Positions 36,701 to 48,700 of a stretch of 64,000 bases of DNA are shown one piece after another. The DNA comes from Dichetophora obliterata (Eukaryota > Arthropoda > Insecta > Diptera > Sciomyzidae). How positions within the stretch are numbered: position 1 is the stretch's first letter; each line of letters begins with the position of its first letter. Location: positions 259,367,462 to 259,431,461 of the forward strand of contig OY986435.1 in NCBI GenBank assembly GCA_963920525.1, in the 5' to 3' direction. The notes under the pieces were generated by a model. The model saw nothing but the letters and a program-made list of their open reading frames with translations. It was not told the DNA's origin and did no database searches. The translations under genes and the position numbers were made by a program.

Positions 36701-39700
36701 CACGGCCATTGAGAAAATTATTGAAGAGTACAGTAACTACTATCGGGAATGGACAAACATACAGTACAATGTACTCGATCCTGATGGTGAAAATTCCGAA
36801 TACGAACAGGATCGCATCAAATTTCTAGAAAAAACGGATGCATTAGAACGTAAGATAGCCTTTCAATTTGAGAAGGCCCTGTTTGACTCACATGATTTAA
36901 TGCTTTGCGGTACGCTACTGTTGAGACCTATTATACGGGCCCAGATAGAGCCGCACATGCATATTCTAGTCGATGATTTTGCAGAGGAAATAAACGCTGT
37001 AAAGGTGGACTTTAACAACTTTCAGGATATTTATAGGGCTCAAGGCATAGCGGTTCGTTTCAGATAATAAAAAAGAGTATAGCTTAAGATGTAGCTTTAC
37101 TTAATTGCTCTTAACTCTTTGTAGGCTTTAACCACCGACAGCTGTTTTCCAAAAGTATCTGGTGCCATATCTTGGCTTCTTAAACTGCGTCATCGCATGA
37201 CTTGGATGCACACGGACTTTGGTCTCTATGACTATCCGTAAGTTATGTAAACCTTACAAAGAGTAGACTTTCATCTTGTCTGTTAGGCTCTTCGACAATG
37301 AACATGGCGAACAAACCTTGCAGATTTATCAACAAATGTTGGACGAAATCGATGGCTTAAAGCGTGAGATTTTGCAATATTGGGTGGCCACAGTGAAAAA
37401 TCATATTAACGAAGGCATGCAGAATACCCTGCTTACCATGGACACAAAAGAAAATCTCGTAGTGAATTTTACAACAAATGTAGGCTAGGCTCTCATTGGT
37501 TTTTTTGGTTGTTCAAATACTAATCCTCTACTGTATTTTACTTAATACTTAGCTCCAAGATGCACTCATTGATATCAAAACCCTGCGCATTATGGACTGT
37601 GAAGTTCCCGAAGATTTACTGGAGTTCTATGAAAGAGATGAAGAATTTTGGGTAAGTTAGTATTAGCACATTCTTTCGAAAGGCCGATTTATTTATCTTT
37701 TTCACTTGTAGCAAGGACGGTTGCGTCTGATGCGTATATCAGAGTGGTACAACGACATCAAGGCGCGTGTAAATGAGAGCGAAAACGGCTTGATTGCCGC
37801 CGAGCTGGCCCTTATAAAAGCATTCATGCAGCCATTAATAGAGACGGTCCTGTGGAGCTCATTCAGTTTGCATACAAACACCTACCAACAGCTACCGTCA
37901 CATTAACCTCTTCTTTTCCTTTAGATCAAAACTTTTTAAAGAAGGTCTTCGACAAGATTGAGTATCTGCACAAACGTATTGCTGCGTGCCAAGCCAATAT
38001 GGAGGCCATAAAAATCAGCATCAACTCATGGGGTAAGATTCCGCTGTACCAACGAAAGGATCTAAATCCAAAGGCGCTGCTGGAGACTGACCCACGTGAA
38101 GATATTTTAGCAAAGCGTCGGCAGCATGCACTCCAAACAAAACATCTCATCGATCGTCTGATGTTCGCAAACTTTAAATTGTTTTTCGACATTCCGAATC
38201 GTTATTTGATAACTGACGAGGGAAGTGAGGAGGAGTGGGGTGAGGAAGAGGCTGACGAGGTTGAAGAGGTGAAAAAGAAAGAGGAGAAAACTAAGGACCG
38301 AGATAGCAAAACAGATGCAAGGACTACAACAAAAGCGTCTAAGGCACCTTCGTTTCCAACCATAAATGGTGATGGCACTGTAGATGGAGTCGAAGAGAAG
38401 GATGAGGAAGAGGAGCAAGAACTAATAACTGAGATGCATCGTTATGAATTGCTGCAATCTGTCTCGCAAGAGGAGCGTGAGTTATTCCGCGCTTATGAAA
38501 TTTATGTGGACGAACAAATTGCTGCCGCCCTGTTAGATGCAGTCATCACAAGCCTAACGTATCTGCGCATGGAAATTGAGAATCGCTATGAAAATGATGC
38601 ACCTATATTTGAAATTTTAATGGAGTTGCAGGAGCCACATATGTGCTACTTTTTAAATTTGGATCCCACTTCCAAGGTGGGTTTCACCTATCACATCGAG
38701 ACACTCATTGATGACATGTATCACATGTTGGACATGTTGCCGCGTGTCGCTCAAGATCCACCTGAAATTCAAGGCAACTCAATGGATTTCATGGGTAACG
38801 ACGAAAAATATTGTCTTAGAAACTAGTTTGGCCATCTTTAATTACTGCTTTTTACTGCTAATATAGATGAGATCAACGATAAGGTAGATATTCACAAGCA
38901 ACGTAGTGATGTTCTCTCGAAGGTCAGACATGGTCTTCAATTGATACGAAGCCACTCCAAGGCATATCTAGAGTTTGCCAACCTTTGGCTCTATGATAAG
39001 CAGCAGTATTTAAAAGAGGTAAAAAAATATGGTCGGGTTCTGACATCCATTGAACGTGATGCTGAAATGGAGGAAGAGGGCTCATCGGGAGTTAAGACGG
39101 TAAAAGATGAGAACAATCCACCTTTAAGTCTCTACAAAGAACAGGTAAATTAAGATAATACATATTTTTTTAAAACGAAGTTTTTTTACGTGGCTTGAAG
39201 GTAGAGTGATATGGTAGAAACCATCACGTAACAGTGAATTTGCTGTTTATGTATGCATGCGAGTATCGAGCTCTGTTACTGACACGTAGAATTATTGTTA
39301 AAACGCATTTGTTATTTTTATTTGTGTGTTTGTTTTAAATCATAGAATCTTTATTGCAATTAAGTTTTAATGCAAGCCAATCCAATCGTCAACTGAGTCA
39401 GTTGTTTCTCAAATCAAAGCGAGTATGGCTTTGTCAATTGATCAGTTTTGCATTTGTAGAGTTGGTTGATGAAAATCAAAAAAATTTGGATTTTTTCAAT
39501 TTTTCTGGCAAGTCTTTCAATTCGATTGTGCTTTGTATGGTCAAATCGTTTTATTCGTTGTCAACATACATATTTTAAGCTGTCGTTTGTTACGAAAATT
39601 CGACTGCAGTTTTTTGTTTCAAATGACTTCAAGTGCCGTGATGTGGTCACACACCTTTTTTTAAGATTTCTACTTTGGACGTAGAAAAAATTCAATTTCA

Positions 39701-42700
39701 ATTTAATTTCAATAATAATGTTCAAATATAAGACGGACTTTAATTATAAAAGAATTAATAAAATAACAACAAATTATTACATTAAAATAATATCTTAACA
39801 ATCTTGAAACTCAAAAACGGTACAGTACAAAAGTACATTTTTTTAGTACAGTTAAAAATGTCAATAAAAACGTACCAAAACATCGAAAGGATTGTATTTT
39901 ATTATGTTACTAGCAGGCCACAGTCGTATGTGGCTTCGCCACTCCAGAGCCACAACTCCAGAACCACAACTTTTGTGAACTGTTGGTGACATTCGGTGCC
40001 AGGAATAATCGTACCATAAAATTTTCCTTGTTTCCACGAATAAATTTTTAAAATTTAACATGTTCTCCTTTTACCCGATTGCAATTACCCTTACGACAAG
40101 ATAATCACTTTTTAAATGATTTAAATCTTAGTTTGTTATCTTCAATTCATTTTTCAATATATTTTTTAATTCCAATTGGATCCTTATTTTGTTCCCATCA
40201 ACAATTGGCTTATCTTCCTGGCTATAAACTCGCCAACTATATATTCCACATTTTGTAGGCAATGTGGATAAAAAATTCGAAACATATAATCCAAGCATGA
40301 AGCGGAGATATTCCATACTTCAGTACTCCTTCTTTTGCAGGATTTTCAAGAACAGCACGTGTACTGATTTCTGTAGGGGTTGCACGACAAATATAACAAT
40401 TTGATGAGCTTGTTTTTTCAATAAATTAAGGATAGCGCCATCCACCGTGTAACGTGGTTTTATAGAAGGCTGATGTTGCTCAGCTGCCCCAGGATCGAAT
40501 AAAGGATCCACTAACCTTTAATAAATAAAAAGACGCAGTTTTTCAACTCAAATCTTTTATTGACAACTCTTGATACTACTGCAGCGCAAGGTCGTAAGGC
40601 AGTCTTAAACAGTTTCGGTAGGTATACGCGGGTCGAAGTGAATGTCAGTTGATGTCGGTCTGAAATTAAATGTGTTTATGGGTGTCGGAATCTCTTAGCG
40701 ACGGTGATTATTGGATGGTAGTCGATATCGGCAAACGGTAATCGCTATCGGTAAACGGTAATCGGTTCCTCACTAGATATGATGCCACGGTCTAGACACT
40801 AAACTAACTCTAAAAAGAACGCTCATTAATATTTATAGCAAGTAGACGGCGACAACTATGTCAGAACGAAGTAAAATAGATAATCGTAGGAGGATGAGCA
40901 GAGATCTTGATGAGTCTAAATGAGGATTCTCAATATCTTACCCATTAATGCGATCAAATACAAAACCAAAGAGAGTAATTAAAAATGTGCCGACTCTGGT
41001 GGATGCAAACCAGAATTGATTCACCCCAGATCAAAGCATGCAAGAATAAGAAGGTGCCGACTCTGGTGAATACAAACCAGAACTGATTCGCCCCAGAGTA
41101 AGGTAAGGTTAGTGTAGCTGTCTAAAACGAGACACACTTAGGACAATTGTGATACAAAGGGTTAATTTTTCCTGTCTCATTTAAATCAGCCACTGCCCTT
41201 TGTTGAGGGTGGATCTTCTGCAATGCAGGAGATATACTTCTGAACGAGAGCAGTTAAAAGGGTCCTTACAAATCTCAATGTTAACAAAGCCTCTGGTCCT
41301 GATGGCATACCGCCAATTGTGCTTAAAATGTGTGCTTCTTCGCTGGCTCGGCCTTTGCGCAACCTTTTCAACATCTCCTACTGAACAGGAATATTTCCAT
41401 CTTGTTTGAAGGTGGCAAATGTCCAGCCGGTACCTAAAAAGGGTGATGCCACGAACCCTGCAAACTACCGACCCATTGCGATATGCTCTACGCTTTCCAA
41501 AGTTATGGAGAGCGTAATAAACTTCAACGTTATGAACTATCTGGAGCACAACCAACTGCTCAGTGACCGTCAATATGGTTTCCGTAGGGCTCGCTCTACT
41601 GGTGATCTTATGGCGTTCTTAACCAAAGAATGGAATAAATGCGTTCACTTTTTCGGCGAGAGCAGGGTTGTTGCTCTGGATATTTCAAAAGCGTTCGACC
41701 GAGTGTGGCATAAGGCGCTCGTGTCAGAACTTGCAGCATATGGTTTTGGTAGTAATTTTGCTCGATGGATCACGTGGTTTCTCAAGGACAGAACGATTCA
41801 AGTCGTAGTTGACGGTATTTCGTCCGAGAAGTACGCCATCAACGATGGAGTACCGCAGGGTTCAGTTCTATCGCCAACCTTGTTTCTGGTTTTTATCAAC
41901 GACCTTCTGTCGTTGACGCATAATCCAATTCATTCGTTTGTGGACGACAGCAGCATTTGTCATTCATATTCATTCAAAAAACGCCCAAGCTCTATGGAGA
42001 TTGAGAGAAAAAGGCAAACTATGAATGACACACTCCTTAATGATCTACGAAAAATCTCCGAGTGGGGTCTTGCTAATAGAGTAGAGTTCAATGCAAGCAA
42101 GACCCAGTGTTGTCTGTTAACCCACAAGCGGATGGATTGCCCCTTAGCTCCCCTCAATATGAATGGTGTGGATCTTGTGGAATCAGCCGCTCTTGACGTT
42201 CTGGGGATATCGATCCAATGTGATCTTCGTTGGAATGATCATATTTTCGATGTGTCGAAAGAAGCGGGCAAGTGCCTAGGTTTTCTAAAACGGTGCAAAA
42301 ATATTTCACTTCAGCTGATCTTCGCATGATCTACACCTCATATATTAGGCCGAAAATGGAGTACAATTCGCACATTTGGGCAGGGGCTTCAAGATCTTAT
42401 TTGGAGCTTCTGGACCGAATTCAACGTCGTGCGATATATTTGATAGGAGATGAAAGTATTTCATCCTCTCTCAACTCTCTTGAGGATCGACGTAATGTAG
42501 GTTGCCTAAGCCTTCTGTATAGGTATTACCATGGGAAGTGTTCAAGGGAGATACATGGCCTGACGCCACCAGCTCGTGTGTTTCCCAGGTCCACTCGGGC
42601 AGCTGTCCAAGCCCACCCCTTTACCATTGCATCGATGCCTAATAGAACCTCGCATTACCGCGATAATTCGTTCTTTAGTCGCGCGGTTAAGTTGTGGAAT

Positions 42701-45700
42701 AGTCGCCCTGCGAGCGTGTTTCCCGGCAGTTTTGAGCTGTGCAAATTCAAAACAAATCTTCACCGACACTACTCCACCTATCCACCCTCTAACTAACTAT
42801 CACCCATCTTTCGAATCAACACAATGTTTATGCATTTATAGGGGGCATCACCTGAGCGTTGGTTCAGTCTAAAAAAAAAAACAATTTAATCTGTTTACTA
42901 AGCCTAGGATTCGGTAAACCGAAGATTCCGAGAGTTCGTGAAGGTCATTGAAGAACCAGTTGCCTAAGTGGAGGAAGCGGTTTCGAGCCAGCGCTGGGCA
43001 AGTGCAGAGGAAATGTATTGTAGATTCTTCCTCCTTCTCATCTCTATAGCTTCTGCAGAAGTCGTTGTGGGGTATGTTCCCTGCAAGGATCCCTACCATG
43101 GTGCTGATGTGGTCTCTACTGAGAGCAATGAGTTCTTTTGAATACTTAAGGTTGAGTTTGGGCCAGACTTACGGCGTTATATTACTCGTGTTACAATCTG
43201 TTGTTGGTTTTGATTCCGCATATCTCACGTGTAAGGAGTTTGCATGTGGTGAGAGAAATACCAAGGCTTGCCTTATCTATAGATAGTTGTTTGTTAGTAC
43301 CTGTACGAGCGAGTTCATCTGATTTGCAGTTACCTAGAAAATCGTTATGTCCAGAAATCCAGAATAGAAGGATTTTGAGCTGCTTTGCCATCTCACTTGG
43401 AGATCTGCGGAAGTTGAGAACTGTTTCAGATTTTATTTCAACAGTTTCTAGGGCTTTCACAGTGGCTAGACTATCGGATAGTATGCAAATATCCATAGAA
43501 GATATCTTATTTACCTGAAACCAAGTTAACGCTTCATGTATACATAGCAGCGATTTCAGCTTGAAGTACACTGAAATGATCAGGGAGCCTGAAGGCTAAA
43601 TTAATCCTGAATGCTTTCGAGAAGACTCCTCCACCTACTTTGCCATATAGTTTTGATCTATCAGTAGAGATCTCAATGACATTGTGAGGTGAACGATTTC
43701 CTAGTTCCCACTCTTTTCTAGAGGGAATGGACCTAGGTATAGGAGGGAAAAATTTTCTAATGCAAGAATGTGTTAGTGTACCTTCTTTCCACTGGGAGGT
43801 GTCTTCTAGGCAAATGGCTGTATTAGCGGCCATCTGTTTAGCTAGGATGTCAAGTTGTGTAAGATGGACCATTACACAATGCTTCTGTTGCAGTGGTTCT
43901 TAGGGCTCCACTGATCTTTCCGCTGATCTTTGAAATTTACGAAGAGGGTTTAGGTGAGTCTGTCTTTCGATTACATGCCACCAGACAATAGCACCATATA
44001 GCAAGATTGGCCTCACAACTGCTGTATATAGCAAGTGAGTAACACTTGGTTGTAAGCCATTTTTGCTACCTACCGCCCTTTTGCATGAGTACAGGTCAAT
44101 ATTTGCTTTTTTGTCTCTCTCAAGCAGATTGGGCTGCCAGTTTAGATTTCTATACAGTATAAGGGCCAGGTATTTTGCTTGATCTGAGAAGCTAAGTCTT
44201 GTGTTTCCCAGTTTAAGCGGACTAATTAGAGGTATATTGTATTTTCTGGTAAAAACCACTAACTCAAGTTCCAGCTAGCACAGATATCGATTTTTAAAAA
44301 ATATATGTTATAATTCAGTGGTATTCCAGTTTTTTAAAACAAATTTAGTCACAAATGGGTTGTATTAAAGTTTCAAATATGTGTTGTTGTAAATAAGTTA
44401 AAATACGATATTACGTTACGTTGCGAATAAATGCGCACTTGTTGTAAAAATGTTTCTTAAAGTTTTGAAAGAAATAAGTCATTTTTTCTTGAAATTAACA
44501 TTATTACAACATTTCTTTTTGTAGCACCTATAAAAAATGTTTGTGTATTGTAATTGTAACAAATACAGTAACGAGCTAGCAACCTAGATGCAACTAAGTT
44601 GCTTTATATTTATATTAAGTTATATCAATGTCACAACAACTAAGTGTTCAAAACTTCGGTTTGAAAATGTTTTTATTAAGTTATAGCGAAGTCACTACAA
44701 CTAAACGTTTTCAATTTTGCTGTGACGCACTAAAATGCCATAAGCAAAATATAAATTTTTTTTGTTAAAAAAAAATTCTGTGTTGCTTGTCAATTTCTTT
44801 GTGTAGGCTTTGACTACTAAGTAATCCATTTTTATTTTATTTTAACGTTCAACGAGACTACCAAATTGAACAAATTTTTCGTTGAATAACAATGAATCAA
44901 TGTAAAATTATGAGAATTTGTTTTTTTGCAAGAAAGTTGAAATTAGGTTTTTATTCAGTAACAACAACATTGGAAAAAGTCATTTCAACCTTGTGCTGTA
45001 TTGAAGTTATTATTTAGTTGCTACAACTTTAGGAAACAATATTATAACTCAAAAATGTAGTTAGGAAAAATAACGTTGAATTGAGGTTTTTACTAGGTTG
45101 CAAGGACATTGAAAATAATCACTGCAAGCTTGTGCTGTATTAAGGTTATTATTCAGTTGATGCAAGTTTAAAAAACACCATTGTAACTTATAAAACTTTG
45201 CTTGATACAAGAACGATTTATTGAGGTTATTATTCCGTTGCAAGAACTTTAGAAAAAACCATTGCAACTTATATGATGTAATTAGTTACATAAAAGCTGT
45301 ATTGGAATTATAATTCAGTTGCAAGAAGTTTTGAATAAAGTTGTTGTAAGTAAATGCTGCATTAAGGTTATTATTCAGCTGCAACAACTTTAAAAAAAAT
45401 ATTTGTAACTTCTGATATTTAGTTAGTTGCAAGAACTATGTATTGGGGTTATTATTCAGTTGCAAGAACTTTGGAAAAAAGTGTCTTAAAACTTCATACT
45501 CGCCATATTTGCTTTTTTTCCATACACAGAGAAAACAACATTTTCAAAAGTGGCAGAAACGAGGAACTTTTAACCCAGATTTTGCACTTCTAACGTTTAT
45601 TTTAATTTTAAAAACGATAATTTTAAAATGAAATTCTAAAATGTTTCTTTGATTTTTAACGATGGAGATTTTATTTATTTATTTCATTTTAAAAACGAAA

Positions 45701-48700
45701 ATTTTAAAACTAGATTCTTAAATTTTGGTACGATTTGTAACAATAAACATTTTAAAATGCAATGGTACAACAATTATTTATATTTTAAAAACGAAAATTT
45801 TCATTATTTCCCAATTATTAAGAAATTTTACAATAATCCCCATTTCCTGTATTAATTAAAAAACTTTTTATTGGTTTTCAAAATTACAGTTTTATTTCAG
45901 TTATTTTATCATCAGCTATGTCCATTTCGTTAAAATTTTTTAGATATGTTTTGGATGACTGTATCCCAGCATCTGTAAAAAAAATAGAATTTTGTCAGAC
46001 ATATACAAATATCAAATACATAAATCAATGAAACATATATAACAAGTATGTGAATTTTACTATGTCATGGTAAAACGTTCGTAGTTGTTTTAAAAACGTG
46101 TCGTTTCACTTTTCTCTTTAAAAATGTGCGTTTTCAATTTAGTATTGCGTAAAGTGTTTTAAAAATATTAATTTTATCCTACTATATTACAGTAAAACAT
46201 TAGTAGTTGTTTTTGAAACGTTTCGTTTTACTTTTCTATTTAAAAATGTGCGTTTTCATTTTTGTATGGCGTAAAATGATTTTAAAAATATTAATTTTAT
46301 CCTACTTTATCATAGTAAAATATTCGAGGTTGTTGTAAAAATGTTCCGTTTTACTTTCCTTTTTAAAAATGTGCGTTTTAGTTTTTGTATTGCGTAAAGT
46401 ATTTTTAAAAATATTAATTTTACTAAACGTTTTTAAAATGTATGTTTTTGATTTTTTGTTTTCTCAATTTACTATGAATTTTGATTGGAATAAATTTAAA
46501 TAGATTTTGTTGAGTAATTATTATTTCCTTTTAGAATTTTCAGTGCAATATGACACTAGGAAATTAAAAAAAATTATTTAGCTATATATTCAACATTATT
46601 ACGCGGAAATTAAAAACTCTAAATATATCTTATTTCCAAATTTTTTTACAAATTTTTATTTTTTGGGTGGTGCAAGATTTTTCTAAAGGTAAAACACAAA
46701 TATTCATCGACAAAATGGCCTCTGTTGTAAAATTTTAGCGTATAACTCTTCATATTTTCAATTTAATTTCACATCCTTTTATTTCATTCCAATTTGTCTT
46801 TGACTTTCAAAATACACTCTAATATCACTGGTTTAAAGATAATTATATTAAGGAATTGTGTATGCAAAACTTTTTAAAACTCTTTAAGAACTTAATTTTT
46901 TTTTTTTTCAATGAGGAATATTTGTCATCAGTACTCCTTCCTTGTTAAAAAATCTGTCTTTATAACAAAAAATAAAATCAATAAAACAAAATATTTTTTA
47001 CATTCACGTTATTTTACGTGAATTGTATCATAAGAATACCTCAACAAAACTTTTGTTTTTATGTTTCTTCTTGTGGCGTGCAACTTAAGTTTGTACCAAC
47101 ACATTTATAACAGGGTCAGAATTCGTGAAATCGCCACGAAAAAAAATTTCTATAATTATTTTTTTTATAAATATTGGTTTATTAGATGCCTATGACAATA
47201 GTTAATTACACGGTGTAACAGTGGATAAAAACTCGGCTCGAGACATAGTAGACGTTGTAGGCCTGGCATCAAATAAGATAACTGCATACTAAGTTGTTTA
47301 AATATACCCTCAAAATCGGGATTTGTGGTCAAAAAACCGATTCTAGATTTAATTTAGAAACGAAATCGGAGTCCTGAAAAATTTTCCGAATTCGTGGGCC
47401 CACAAATAAACCGTAAATAGCCAAAATTGATAAAAAAATTTTTATGAAAGATTTGAACACGTAGGATACCTTCTTTGATTTTGGCCTCACTTAGCCTAGG
47501 AAACGCTACAATTAGATGGCGAAACGCATCGCTGTCAGTGTTTAGTTTTTTGCCGAGCTGTTGTTTCATACATCCTTATTTTAAATGAAGGGGCGATAGG
47601 ATATTTTCAGGTCGCACCAGGGGAATATTCAAAACATTTTTTTTTTGTCAATTTGAAATGAAGCACGTGGTGGCCACTCCTTTTGCTTATATTTATTAGT
47701 CGCACGACTATCCCATTCGAACATATAGCAAGAATACTTGGTATATCCACCTTGCATTCCAAACAGTATTGTCAGAACCTTTAAATTGGCGACTATTTTC
47801 CATTTATGAGTGTTGTAATTTATAAAACGTAAAATTTTTTCCATTGTGGAATACGTTTCTTTCATATTCGTCGCATAAGCTAAAGGAACCGAATTTTGAT
47901 GCGCACTGGACACATATGTATTCAGGATCAAACCAATGACTAGCGGTATATGAACGTTTAAACGATTTATTGTACACCTCCATTAATGCACTATATGTAG
48001 TGAATTTCAGTCTATGCTGCTTATCAACAAATAAACAACATATGTATATAGCAAAACATATTTCGTACATGATTTTTCATTTGGCGCTACGCAACCAATT
48101 ACAATAATTTTTACTCAAACCACTACTTTTATTTTCGAACAACGAATACCGATTGACAACAATGGAAATGGATAGTTGACAACAAAAATCAAACACAATC
48201 GATTGGGTGTTTCCTCTTCCTGCAAGGATGAAAACGGAAATCTAGTGACAGATGTCCAGAGTACACTGACGTTATGGAGGGAACACTTCTCTGAGCTTCT
48301 TAATGGCGACGCTGACAACAATCCCGCCAATAGAGATGATATTCCGGAAACGCCAATTTCGGATTACAGCGTCGAGGTTCCGCTGCCCGAAACTATGATG
48401 AAGTTACGACAGCTATAGCTCGGCTTAAAAATAACAAAGCCGCGGGAGCTGATGGCTTACCTGCTGAGCTGTTTAAGAACGGAGGCGAAGCTCTACTTAA
48501 GTGCATTCACGAGCTTCTATGCAGAATATGGTCGGAAGAATGCATTCCGAACGATTGGAATCTCAGTATGCTCTGCCCAATCCACAAGAAAGGCGATCCC
48601 ACTATCTGTGCCAATTACCGTGGGATAAGCCTTCTTAATATCGCACATAAGGTCCTGTCGAGCGTTTTATGTGAAAGATTGAAGCCCATTGTAAACGAAC

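Noticed and set aside
40320..40800. LTR-retrotransposon-like stretch
   Set aside because: No paired LTRs, primer site or coding domains could be found.
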